The translations under genes were made by a program, and so were the position numbers. A stretch of DNA of 53,622 nt from a virus. Location: positions 1 through 53,622 of the IMG/VR virus record IMGVR_UViG_3300025012_000113, one strand, 5' to 3'. The notes beneath the pieces were generated by a model. That model saw only the letters and a list, made by a program, of their open reading frames with translations. It made no database searches and was not told the DNA's origin. Shown in pieces: positions 42,295-49,887 of this stretch; within the stretch, counting starts at the first letter, position 1; each line of letters begins with the position of its first letter.

Positions 42295-42621
42295 CTAACT
42301 ATCCTGCATTTTTAGATACTCGGCAACTGTAGCTAAAAAGCGACTTACAATAGGTGGTTTAGTTGTGTTCTTATAAAACATTTCAACATATTCTACAGTT
42401 CCGCTTTCCTGCGTTTTCTTGAGTGTATGACGGATACATCTTTCAACTCTCTTGCCGGTGGTGCTGAATTTTTCCGCTACCTTGTCGTAGGTTTCGCACC
42501 AACGGTATGAGGAGTTCGGGGTATTTAGGGTTAGTAAGATTGCTTCTCTTGCGTATAAATAACCGGATGTTTCCGGCGGTACCCCTAAAGTTAGGAGTAG
42601 TTTTGTGGTTTTGTTTTTCAT
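42295..42621 (-). CDS. Spo0A effector-domain-like protein
   Basis: 108 residues. GVPPETSGYLYAREAILLTL, then YDKVAEKFSTTGKRVERCIRH, and IVSRFLATVAEYLKMQ align by eye with the C-terminal DNA-binding domain of Spo0A ([47 protein letters not shown]). The receiver domain is absent, so it would not need phosphorylation. Could bind 0A-like boxes in host or phage DNA. Its start abuts the methyltransferase stop. Confidence 0.75.
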   Translation of the reverse strand: MKNKTTKLLLTLGVPPETSGYLYAREAILLTLNTPNSSYRWCETYDKVAEKFSTTGKRVERCIRHTLKKTQESGTVEYVEMFYKNTTKPPIVSRFLATVAEYLKMQDS

Positions 42622-44531
42622 TAGAGTTCTCCTTTCTCTGCCTTTACTATCTGACTAAATATCCAATCAGCTATATTCATCACAAGCGAATTTCCGATTG
42701 CTTTGTATCGTGCTGTATCGGATGCATCGGGGATATCTGTCCAACCGTCCGGCATCGATTGCAGTCGCTCGCATTCCAGGGGTAGGAGTCGTCTCACCGC
42801 ATATCTTACAGGCTCCCTGCTCTTTTCGCTCTCATATAGTGCATCCCACAAAGCTCTTTCGAGTGAGCAGGTTCTCCGCATACTTTGCATTTCTTCCTCG
42901 GATTTATCCTTTCTATCATCGGATCTCCGTGCTTCTTGTATCTCTGTAAGTGCTTTGTACATAATCCATAACCCTTTGCTACTTCCCCACAAATGGCGCA
43001 ACGCTTTCTCTGCCTGTGCTTTAAGTTGTGACAACTCCGACAAATCCTTTGAAGATTCTCTGGTTCGTTGTTTGTCCAATCCTCGTCTTTGTGGTGTACA
43101 TCTAAAGCATTCGGTTTTCCGCATATTTCGCAAGGACCCGGTGGAACAATTTTTCTCGATCTGGAATGATTCGTTTCCCAGTTTTCCGATCTCGGTTTCG
43201 GTTTGCTCTCGAACCCCTTCGCCATACATTTCTGGTTGCAGTATTCCCTTTTGTTGAAAGTATTCAACGACTCTAACCGCCCATTTGCAAAACGCTTCCG
43301 TTCCAATTTCTCGCCACAGTGCGAACAATATTTCTCTGGCGTTGGTTTTGTCGGCATTGCCATAATTAATTCCTCCAATCGGAACCCTGACAGGATTTTG
43401 ATAGTTAAGTGAGTAACCACCTGTTTGCTTGGATTGCAGCGTTTCACTTAATTCCTCAGTTTCGTAAAGGTTGCGGATATCTACAGCACAAACTAAATTA
43501 TCTACATCAGCACGATATGACAGATTACCTTTTGCGAGAAGAGCGTTTGCAGGTTCAGGGTATGCAATGCACTGTGTCGCTCGATCGGTATCAAGCGCCC
43601 CGGTAACTTGTCCATAAACAGGGTCTTGTCTGCCGTTAAAGGCTATTGTATCTCGCTTTAAAATTACGGGGACATTATTTCCACCCGTACCCATTTTCAT
43701 TGTCAGTGTAGGTGTTACGCCTACTGACTCGTCTGCGACTCTGCGTCTATCTCCAATGTCAAATATCCTGATTGTTGTCTCAATGCCATTTCCAGCACTC
43801 CCGGCAACTTCTTGCCTCGCTTCTCCGCTCTCCGCAAAATCCCCTGACACGCTTTCGCACTCAAAAAGTATTTCTCCGGCACGTTGTCCTCTAAAATCGC
43901 AGACAAGGAAGATTCTCTTACGACGCTGGGCGACTCCCCAGTATTGCGCATCACAGACTCGCCAAGCAACACTATACCCATCCCCTCTGACCATTCCGGC
44001 GTTTGCCCATTTTCCAGACTTAGGCATTGGAATTTCGGACGCTGTGATTTCTTCAAGCACGGTTCTAAAATCTTGTCCTTTGTTTGAGCTAAATGCTCCT
44101 GGTACGTTCTCCCAGATTGCGTATTTTGGGTACATTTCATCTGTGACAAACCTCATTTCTTTTATGATTCTTACCGCCTCAGAAAACAAACCAGAACGCT
44201 CTCCCGCCAAACCTGCCCTTTTACCGGCGACTGACAAATCTTGACAAGGGCTTGAAAATGTGATTATATCTACTGGTTTAACCAGAATGTCTTTAGCTGT
44301 GTTTATATAAAAATTACACTTAGTTCCGCTAAAATGTGTAATGTAAGTACATAATCCTATGCCACAAATATCTCCCAAGTGCTTCATGTCAGGGAAATGG
44401 TGTTTACTTACCGCTATCGGGAACTTTTCTATCTCACTGGCCCACACTGCTCTAATTCCGTTAAGTTCTGCTGCAAAAGGGAGCATTGCAACTCCGTCAA
44501 ATAGCGATCCCATTATTAATTCGTTAATCAA
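42621..44531 (-). CDS. cytosine-5 DNA methyltransferase
   Basis: 636 residues from TTG (GGAGG 7 bases upstream, overlapping the previous stop). Motif I GSLFDGVAMLPFAAE (8-22), motif IV PCQDLS with Cys96, motif VI ENVPG (141-145), motif VIII QRRKRIFL (202-209), motif X AIGNSLVMN near 615. The region 215-590 between VIII and the end is much longer than a normal target-recognition domain and overlaps two genes in another frame. May protect phage DNA from host restriction. Confidence 0.88.
   Translation of the reverse strand: MINELIMGSLFDGVAMLPFAAELNGIRAVWASEIEKFPIAVSKHHFPDMKHLGDICGIGLCTYITHFSGTKCNFYINTAKDILVKPVDIITFSSPCQDLSVAGKRAGLAGERSGLFSEAVRIIKEMRFVTDEMYPKYAIWENVPGAFSSNKGQDFRTVLEEITASEIPMPKSGKWANAGMVRGDGYSVAWRVCDAQYWGVAQRRKRIFLVCDFRGQRAGEILFECESVSGDFAESGEARQEVAGSAGNGIETTIRIFDIGDRRRVADESVGVTPTLTMKMGTGGNNVPVILKRDTIAFNGRQDPVYGQVTGALDTDRATQCIAYPEPANALLAKGNLSYRADVDNLVCAVDIRNLYETEELSETLQSKQTGGYSLNYQNPVRVPIGGINYGNADKTNAREILFALWREIGTEAFCKWAVRVVEYFQQKGILQPEMYGEGVREQTETEIGKLGNESFQIEKNCSTGSLRNMRKTECFRCTPQRRGLDKQRTRESSKDLSELSQLKAQAEKALRHLWGSSKGLWIMYKALTEIQEARRSDDRKDKSEEEMQSMRRTCSLERALWDALYESEKSREPVRYAVRRLLPLECERLQSMPDGWTDIPDASDTARYKAIGNSLVMNIADWIFSQIVKAEKGEL
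42806..43363 (-). CDS. HNH endonuclease nested inside the methyltransferase
   Basis: 185 residues, read in the +1 frame relative to the methyltransferase and fully inside it. ATG 43363 has GGAGG exactly 8 bases upstream. The HNH core is CEICGKPNALDVHHKDEDW and NLQRICRSCHNLKHR; N-terminal YCSHCGEKLERKRF and C-terminal CAICGEVAKGYGLC and CKVCGEPAHSKELC are zinc fingers. The sequence is too well formed to be a shadow. A homing-type enzyme or a methyltransferase partner. Confidence 0.8.
   Translation of the reverse strand: MAMPTKPTPEKYCSHCGEKLERKRFANGRLESLNTFNKREYCNQKCMAKGFESKPKPRSENWETNHSRSRKIVPPGPCEICGKPNALDVHHKDEDWTNNEPENLQRICRSCHNLKHRQRKRCAICGEVAKGYGLCTKHLQRYKKHGDPMIERINPRKKCKVCGEPAHSKELCGMHYMRAKRAGSL
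43721..44149 (-). CDS. second nested frame in the methyltransferase, 142 aa
   Basis: Same alternative frame as the HNH gene, covering motifs VI to VIII of the methyltransferase. Its C-terminus, ESSLSAILEDNVPEKYFLSAKACQGILRRAEKRGKKLP, matches a short prot family I recall from Bacillota phages. Ribosome site is weak (GAGG 10 bases before an ATG). It could be a genuine overlapping gene or a conserved shadow. Confidence 0.45.
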   Translation of the reverse strand: MSQMKCTQNTQSGRTYQEHLAQTKDKILEPCLKKSQRPKFQCLSLENGQTPEWSEGMGIVLLGESVMRNTGESPSVVRESSLSAILEDNVPEKYFLSAKACQGILRRAEKRGKKLPGVLEMALRQQSGYLTLEIDAESQTSQ

Positions 44532-44719
44532 TTAAATACCTCCACCGCTGCCACGCAATACCCCGGCGACATTCCGTCCCTATAGTCGTGCAGCAAAACT
44601 CCCCTGCGATCCCGGAACATATTCCGATACTTCTCGTCGTACCATTTCCGGTTGCCGTCATTGGGCAGGTCAACTATGATTTTCAGCTTAGGTTGTTTGT
44701 GGCGTTTCTGTTTTGGCAT
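44528..44719 (-). CDS. small basic protein, 63 aa
   Basis: ATG 44719 after AAGGAGGCAACC. KQKRHKQPKLKIIVDLPNDG then YCVAAVEVFN; unknown family. Overlaps the methyltransferase start by 4 bases. Confidence 0.55.
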   Translation of the reverse strand: MPKQKRHKQPKLKIIVDLPNDGNRKWYDEKYRNMFRDRRGVLLHDYRDGMSPGYCVAAVEVFN

Positions 44720-44861
44720 TTGTGGTTGCCTCCTTATTATTTCTCCCAAACTCAACAGTTACTTTACCGCCCCTAATGCCTATTATAATAACGACAATCC
44801 ACGGCAAGCAGGTTAAACATACAGTTGTATAAAGTAGTGCTTTGTCAAATAATTCTAGCAA
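44691..44861 (-). CDS. small membrane protein, 56 aa
   Basis: TTG start 8 bases after GGAGG. One strong hydrophobic helix (LTCLPWIVVIIIGI) and a polar C-terminal tail overlapping the next gene by 29 bases. Confidence 0.55.
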
Positions 44862-44872
44862 TACATAACCTC

Positions 44873-45280
44873 CTACAAGTAATAGTTTTCGATAATGTAC
44901 TGAACGGCATTGACCAAAAACTCAAAGTGTCTAGTAATCCTGCCCCGAATATGCGGATGATTGATGATGTTATAGGCAGTACCCCATGTTATTACGGGTT
45001 TTCCCTGCCTTCTCGCTTCCACAATCTCGCAAATTGTACCGATGGAAATTTGCTCATAGTCTAACTCAGCAAGGATAATGTCACTGTGTCCAATCTGATA
45101 GTCGTTACTGTCAATGATTTCCCTATCGGTTACATTGCTTCCGAAGTCGGTATTTACCGGATTAAGTATACAAAAACCTGCCTCAACTAAGTCTCCCGCC
45201 GCTTTCTCTCTCCAGTCGTTCATTTCTTCTTTACTCAAACCGGCCATTTTACCGGAAAGGTATACTGTTGGTCTACGCAT
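44873..45280 (-). CDS. nucleoside 2-deoxyribosyltransferase-like protein
   Basis: 135 residues. TVYLSGKMAGLSKEEMNDWRE, SNDYQIGHSDIILAELD and ISIGTICEIVEARRQGKPVI are the three signature segments (nucleotide-binding loop, Asp, and GT.EI..A). Base exchange on deoxynucleosides, or a related hydrolase, fits the nucleotide-rich neighbourhood. Confidence 0.75.
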   Translation of the reverse strand: MRRPTVYLSGKMAGLSKEEMNDWREKAAGDLVEAGFCILNPVNTDFGSNVTDREIIDSNDYQIGHSDIILAELDYEQISIGTICEIVEARRQGKPVITWGTAYNIINHPHIRGRITRHFEFLVNAVQYIIENYYL

Positions 45281-45680
45281 TGTTTACCTCCTTCCTCTCC
45301 CTAACAACTTCCAGAATTTCTTTCCAACCAATACTGTCACTCAAAATTCCCTTGAAATACTCGCCATTCTCGCCAAAGTCACGATTCACGGCAACCCTGC
45401 CATTATCACCCTTGGCGTATCTCGGCATATTCGGGCAAGGCAATCCTTCCTGAGTTCCCTGTAAGCGACAAATTAGCGGTCTATGCTCATGTATTGCACA
45501 TTTATTATAAAAAGTGTCGCGTAAAATACAGGTCATGCTTTCCCTTTTCTGCTTAACAAGATGTTCAATGTTGGCAAAGTTCATATTTCCTACTGCTGTT
45601 ACTATCTTGTCCCAGTCCGTATTTGAGACAGGCACAGGACCACAACATTTTCCGCAGTTCATGCAGATAAATTCGCTCAT
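45273..45680 (-). CDS. YkgJ-type Cys-cluster protein, copy 1
   Basis: 135 residues. FICMNCGKCCGPVPVSNTDW, CAIHEHRPLICRLQG and a further CPNMPR form the Cys cluster of the YkgJ family (zinc or iron-sulfur). A paralogue lies at 50742, sharing long identical stretches. Function unknown. Confidence 0.75.
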   Translation of the reverse strand: MSEFICMNCGKCCGPVPVSNTDWDKIVTAVGNMNFANIEHLVKQKRESMTCILRDTFYNKCAIHEHRPLICRLQGTQEGLPCPNMPRYAKGDNGRVAVNRDFGENGEYFKGILSDSIGWKEILEVVRERKEVNNA

Positions 45681-46069
45681 ACTTTATCCTCCTCATACAT
45701 TTCCTTCACCATTTCCAAAAACTTCTCCGCATTTTTCAACCGGCGGCGTAAGTCACTGACTAACTTTTTAGCTTCTTCAAGAGGGTATCTCTTGGCACCA
45801 CACCAAAAACCGCCGACCAAGACACACCTTTCTCTTTTCCTCCTGAGCGAATCAGTTGCTATACAGTATTCAAATACCTCTCTGACTGTTGCGGCAGCGG
45901 CATTTCTTTCCTCGGCATCTTTAACGACATAAACACTATTGTAACCGCCGCTGATTATATCGCCGTTCTTAAACTTCTCATATAAAGGCACAAAACACTT
46001 TTCCGCTTCTTCCGGTGTGTCGTATTCCTTATCACATACCGGACAATGGTATTTAACTACTGGTTCCAT
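45677..46069 (-). CDS. zinc-finger/coiled-coil protein, 130 aa
   Basis: YHCPVCDKEYDTPEEAEKC is a C2H2/C2C-like finger at the N-terminus. The C-terminus is a helical charged segment (LRRRLKNAEKFLEMVKEM). No known role. Confidence 0.6.
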   Translation of the reverse strand: MEPVVKYHCPVCDKEYDTPEEAEKCFVPLYEKFKNGDIISGGYNSVYVVKDAEERNAAAATVREVFEYCIATDSLRRKRERCVLVGGFWCGAKRYPLEEAKKLVSDLRRRLKNAEKFLEMVKEMYEEDKV

Positions 46070-46079
46070 TTGTATCCTC

Positions 46080-46172
46080 CTACTTAAAAATAATCCAGCA
46101 AATCACTACAAGTGCAGCAAATTCAGCTATAGACTTAATTAAATCCAACAAATTCGGACCTATTTCCAACAT
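46080..46172 (-). CDS. membrane micropeptide, 30 aa
   Basis: ATG after AGGAGGATTGTT, a strong ribosome site. One hydrophobic helix (IAEFAALVVICWIIFK). Convincing signals despite its size. Confidence 0.55.
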   Translation of the reverse strand: MLEIGPNLLDLIKSIAEFAALVVICWIIFK

Positions 46173-46227
46173 AACAATCCTCCTATATTCAGAATATTTC
46201 TACTGTTTTCGGTTGGCCGGGACGTGG

Positions 46228-46923
46228 TTATGCCTTAGATAATCTTTTCTGCATCCTAATATCCATATCAGCTTCAACCTTAATCGGTTGACAGAGTTGA
46301 ATAATTCTACTTGCAGCGCGTTCCCCGATAAACTTGTCCATTTCCTCTAAACTAAGGTTAGTTGTTATGACCGTCGGCAGGTTAAAGTTTATTCTGTGAT
46401 TTAAGATAGTGAATAACTTTCCTTGGGCCCACTCGGTATACTGATGCGCCCCCAAGTCATCAAGAATTAATACTTGTACTTCTCTGGCAGTATCTAATAA
46501 GTCTTTCTCGCTGTAGTCCTGGCCCTCGCCTTTGTTGTATGTACTCTTAATTTGGTCTAACAGGTCCGGTACTACGGTAAATAGTGTTGCTATGTTCTTG
46601 CGAATAAGTACGTTTGCTATACAGCAGGCTAAGTATGTTTTGCCGTGTCCTGCCCTGCCGGTCAGTATTAATCCATCTGCTGCCTGTCCATTTACAACCG
46701 CATCGGAGAAGTCTTGTGCTAATTTTACTGCTTTCTTAATTTCGGCAAGGTTATCTTTGTAGTAGTCATAATTAAAGTTATCGAATCTACTTGACAACAT
46801 TTGCTTGCTTAGTTTGCTGTCTTTGAATTTGTTGATTATTTTTCGCTTTATCATGCAGTCGCAAACTTTGAAGGTAGTACCTTCTATCTGGACTATGCCC
46901 CTATCTCCGCAAATTTCGCACAT
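46228..46923 (-). CDS. DnaC-like helicase loader
   Basis: 231 residues. N-terminal zinc knuckle CEIC...CDC, then an AAA+ core with Walker A GRAGHGKT (89-96), Walker B LILDDLGA (152-159) and a sensor segment TVITTNLSLEEM. It would load the host replicative helicase at the phage origin. Works with the initiator directly upstream. Confidence 0.88.
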   Translation of the reverse strand: MCEICGDRGIVQIEGTTFKVCDCMIKRKIINKFKDSKLSKQMLSSRFDNFNYDYYKDNLAEIKKAVKLAQDFSDAVVNGQAADGLILTGRAGHGKTYLACCIANVLIRKNIATLFTVVPDLLDQIKSTYNKGEGQDYSEKDLLDTAREVQVLILDDLGAHQYTEWAQGKLFTILNHRINFNLPTVITTNLSLEEMDKFIGERAASRIIQLCQPIKVEADMDIRMQKRLSKA

Positions 46924-46934
46924 ATATTAATCAC

Positions 46935-47717
46935 CTAGTTAGCATAGAGTTTACTGTATAAATCTCTTTTTGCTTTTTCTTCGGTGGTGAGTTGTTGATC
47001 CTTATTTCGCTCAACCCCTACCGTTTTAAGTTTATTGATCTGTGTTTTAAAAACTCCCAAAGTATAACCTGAGTTAATAACATATGGGTCATTTGAATCG
47101 AAAAACTTATCTAGTAGGTCAAGCAGTTCTTCTAATGAACAGTTGCCTAGCAAATTCTTAACTAAATTCCCATCCTTGCCACCATCAATAAACGGTTTTT
47201 TACCAAAAACAGAAATAAACTTATTGTGATAATGGTCAATAACCTGTTTGTGTGCTGATGATGATTTTTTATCAGCAATGGTTTTAATGTTATTAGGTTT
47301 TTCATTATTAGTATAATTATTATTAGTAGTGTCGGTTTCCCCACAATGTGGTTTCCCCACATCTGGATTTTCAGACAATGTGGACTCCCCACTATCTGGA
47401 CTTTCTGTTTCTATGTTGGGGGTTTCATACACAATGGTTTCCCATCCGGTTATGTGTCCCTTATCATCTCTCGTGGAAACTTTTTTAACGTAACCTGCAT
47501 CTTTTAATTCGGAAAAAGCTGATCTTGTAGATGTTATCTTATCTGTTGAATGTTTAGTTACTTCGTCAAGATAAACCTTCCAATCATTAGGCAAACTAAG
47601 CAGGTATACAAGTAACCCCTTTGCCCTCCATGATAACTTTTCGTTATTCAGAATACTCTTATCAATCTGCACATAAGGGTTTTCTCGCTTATGGATTTTG
47701 ATTATGCGATCAGACAT
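46935..47717 (-). CDS. replication initiation protein (helix-turn-helix)
   Basis: 260 residues from ATG 47717 (GGAGGCATAAA). N-terminal winged helix: LNNEKLSWRAKGLLVYLLSLP and ITSTRSAFSELKDAGYVKKV, as in DnaD/Replisome-organiser type phage proteins. A low-complexity Asn/Thr linker (NNNYTNNEKPNN) leads to a C-terminal helical domain that may contact the loader. Confidence 0.75.
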   Translation of the reverse strand: MSDRIIKIHKRENPYVQIDKSILNNEKLSWRAKGLLVYLLSLPNDWKVYLDEVTKHSTDKITSTRSAFSELKDAGYVKKVSTRDDKGHITGWETIVYETPNIETESPDSGESTLSENPDVGKPHCGETDTTNNNYTNNEKPNNIKTIADKKSSSAHKQVIDHYHNKFISVFGKKPFIDGGKDGNLVKNLLGNCSLEELLDLLDKFFDSNDPYVINSGYTLGVFKTQINKLKTVGVERNKDQQLTTEEKAKRDLYSKLYAN

Positions 47718-47718
47718 T

Positions 47719-48294
47719 TTATGCCTCCAATAATTTAATAATTTCTGGAGGGTATTCTCCATTAATAATTCTTTGCAAATCTCTATTATTGTCCAACCTA
47801 AACCATTCGCCCTTTATGTTATACTCTGCAAACATATTTAAGAAAAATTTTTCTGCCTTTTCCATATTTATTACTCTAATTGAATGTAGTATTTCAGTCT
47901 CAATAGGCAATCTCCTGTAATCGGCTAAACGGTTTTCAAGGTTCTTTGTTCGCCCTATTTTATACATACCATTTCCGGAAGCAATGAAATAAATATATCC
48001 CGGTTTTGTGCTTTTCTTTATAGACTTAGGTTTACTATTGTCTCTTGTGGGGTTACTTATTTCTAAGTTATGAGATTTAATTTCTTCATCAGAAACTTGC
48101 TCTAAGAAATTTCTCAGTCCGGCAATTATGGTTTTAATTTCGCTATGACTAAAAATATATCCACCATTTCTGTACGGTACAAACGATTCTATATCACTTT
48201 GATATTGCATTAAAAAATTATTGAAAAATAAAGACCTTGGTTTGTCGGTAATTTCTTTTATTAAATCATGGTTATTTATGCTCTTAAATACCAT
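47719..48294 (-). CDS. GIY-YIG-like (T5orf172/MUG113) protein
   Basis: 191 residues from ATG 48294 after TAGGAGGTAGG. The C-terminal domain GYIYFIASGNGMYKIGRTKN and EFFxR-type ending KGEWFRLDNN match the T5orf172 branch of the GIY-YIG fold. N-terminal 95 residues unknown. First gene of the leftward replication transcript. Confidence 0.75.
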   Translation of the reverse strand: MVFKSINNHDLIKEITDKPRSLFFNNFLMQYQSDIESFVPYRNGGYIFSHSEIKTIIAGLRNFLEQVSDEEIKSHNLEISNPTRDNSKPKSIKKSTKPGYIYFIASGNGMYKIGRTKNLENRLADYRRLPIETEILHSIRVINMEKAEKFFLNMFAEYNIKGEWFRLDNNRDLQRIINGEYPPEIIKLLEA

Positions 48295-48331
48295 CGTCCT
48301 ACCTCCTAAACATTGTGTCACTCACACATAT

Positions 48332-48377
48332 ATTATAACATTTTATAATTGATTTTTCAACTATTTCCATGTATAAT
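48332..48377. promoter_or_regulatory. overlapping divergent promoters
   Basis: Rightward: TTGATT (48349-48354), 17 bases, TATAAT (48372-48377). Leftward: TTGAAA (48360-48355), 17 bases, TATAAT (48337-48332). The -35 boxes are adjacent, so RNA polymerase can probably use only one direction at a time. Confidence 0.85.
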
Positions 48378-48409
48378 TTACACAAACGACACATTTATGA
48401 GGTGATATC

Positions 48410-48583
48410 ATGTCAGACAAAAACGATAAAAGGTTTAACTTTGCTATTAGTCAAAAACTTCTTGACGAGATTGAGGAATTTAGAAAGTCATTCGACAAAA
48501 CACCACCGACAGCAGAAGCAATTCGGCATCTTCTCAAATACGCCCTCGCCAACATTCCTGCTCCCAGAGAACCCCGGCAATAA
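48410..48583 (+). CDS. ribbon-helix-helix regulator, 57 aa
   Basis: ATG after TGAGGTGATATC. KRFNFAISQKLLDEIEEFRK and TPPTAEAIRHLLKYALAN give the strand-helix-helix pattern. Encoded against the early block from the shared divergent promoter region, so a likely controller of it. Confidence 0.75.
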   Translation: MSDKNDKRFNFAISQKLLDEIEEFRKSFDKTPPTAEAIRHLLKYALANIPAPREPRQ

Positions 48584-48598
48584 ACGGGGTTCTCTTTA
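48567..48598 (+). terminator. terminator of the RHH gene
   Basis: GAGAACCCCG (48567-48576) pairs with CGGGGTTCTC (48585-48594), then TTTATG. The stop codon is inside the loop. Confidence 0.8.
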
Positions 48599-48619
48599 TG
48601 TCCATGATCTACCTCCTAG

Positions 48620-49120
48620 TCAACTATTAAACTTATTTCTCATGTAGGTATTATCAATGAGAACCTCCTTGTAGAAGTCAGCTTTTCCATCATGCCTTGT
48701 TGGCCATGTTATGCAATGAATATTTATTGAATCTGTGCAAAGGAATTTTTTGAAATAGTCTAGTTTTTTCTTAGTACTATTACTCAACTGATTATATGCT
48801 TGATTGAAATATCCATAACAATTATGACCTCTAACTATTGGAATGGTGTCTTTATTTAGCCAATACTTATTTAATACAAATTTTATCCATTCGACTCCCT
48901 GATATACTGCCCTTGGAACTGACTTATTTGCTCCGGCATCAAAGATTAAACACTCATAATTAAGCGCAGCGCACATTAAGAAATTATTATCTAAGTCCTG
49001 TAATATGAAGTCCCATCTTTTCTGTTCGCAGGCAGTCGATTGTATGCGGATAAAGGAGTATTCATCAAGTGTAGGTATTTTTTCTATACCGTTCGTGAGA
49101 TTAATAAAGTTTTTAGCCAT
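48620..49120 (-). CDS. hypothetical protein, 166 aa
   Basis: No motif recognised. Mixed fold with several Cys (MCAALNYECLIFDAGANKS) and Asn/Tyr-rich central part (NCYGYFNQAYNQLSNS). ATG after GGAGGGGTAGGGT. Confidence 0.55.
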   Translation of the reverse strand: MAKNFINLTNGIEKIPTLDEYSFIRIQSTACEQKRWDFILQDLDNNFLMCAALNYECLIFDAGANKSVPRAVYQGVEWIKFVLNKYWLNKDTIPIVRGHNCYGYFNQAYNQLSNSTKKKLDYFKKFLCTDSINIHCITWPTRHDGKADFYKEVLIDNTYMRNKFNS

Positions 49121-49140
49121 ACCCTACCCCTCCAATTACC

Positions 49141-49290
49141 CTAGTCAACTATCAAAGCAGTAACCTTCCGGTTAAGGCCAAAAGTTTCATTGATAATCTT
49201 AAGCATTTCCTGCTCTGACCTGTAGAATAGAATTCTGCCCTTCTAGTCCCTCACGGCAAGCGCATCTTTATTTATTCTGTATTTGTACAT
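49141..49290 (-). pseudogene. small gene with internal amber stop
   Basis: ATG 49290 after AAGGAGGTACTATCA. YKYRINKDALAVRD, then TAG at 49243-49245, then KGRILFYRSEQEMLKIINE and LNRKVTALIVD to a TAG at 49141. The open frame on both sides and the good ribosome site suggest a 49-residue protein interrupted by one base change. Confidence 0.6.
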
Positions 49291-49312
49291 TGATAGTACC
49301 TCCTTAAATTTG

Positions 49313-49465
49313 TTATTTGTACCACCGATTAATCAACAAATCCAACTCCTGCGACACTTCCAATGTCCTAGTTGAACCAATACCATACTTCATAGCCGTT
49401 TCGTGCATCCTGTTTCTGGCTGACTTAATTTTCTTTAGTAGGCTTTTTCTCTCGGCATCCGACAT
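49313..49465 (-). CDS. Spo0E-like aspartyl phosphatase
   Basis: 50 residues. LLKKIKSARNRMHETAMKYG and LEVSQELDLLINRWYK match the two-helix Spo0E family including the SxxLDxLI signature. Spo0E-type enzymes remove phosphate from Spo0A~P and delay sporulation. Its ribosome site (AAGGGTAGGAA) is moderate, and a GTG 18 bases upstream is an alternative start. Confidence 0.75.
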   Translation of the reverse strand: MSDAERKSLLKKIKSARNRMHETAMKYGIGSTRTLEVSQELDLLINRWYK

Positions 49466-49502
49466 ACTATTCCTACCCTTCACAATATAATTTGTTAACC
49501 GA

Positions 49503-49883
49503 TCACCTCTTTATAATTTGACTAATTTTACAGTCCTCAAAGTGCCCATCCTGTTTAGAACCATGACAATAAGGACATTCATAACTTTCTTGATAACCGT
49601 TGTTAGCCTGACCGCCATTATAAACGCAAAATTCTAATCCAGATATTAACTCTTGCAATCCCTCAACCTCTGACTCTGCCGCAATTGCTCGGTTAATTGC
49701 TTCTGGCCAACCTTCGCGAGACTCGGCAATAAAATTAGCAGTACATAGATGGTAACAGTCACAAATAGTAACTTCTCCCATAAAATCCATGTCGGAAAAT
49801 ACGCTTACACCTTCACTATCGGTATGCCATTTTCCATCTATTACCTTCTTGCAAACCTCTAAGTCAGCATGTAAATATCTCAC
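49503..49883 (-). CDS. hypothetical Cys-rich protein, 126 aa
   Basis: Contains CDCYHLC and a C-terminal CPYCHGSKQDGHFEDC zinc site. Central helix AINRAIAAESEVEGLQELISG. No known family. Confidence 0.6.
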   Translation of the reverse strand: MRYLHADLEVCKKVIDGKWHTDSEGVSVFSDMDFMGEVTICDCYHLCTANFIAESREGWPEAINRAIAAESEVEGLQELISGLEFCVYNGGQANNGYQESYECPYCHGSKQDGHFEDCKISQIIKR

Positions 49884-49887
49884 TTAA

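Noticed and set aside
42703-43257. 184-codon rightward frame across the methyltransferase
   Set aside because: Ser/Arg-rich shadow of the two leftward coding frames, no ribosome site.
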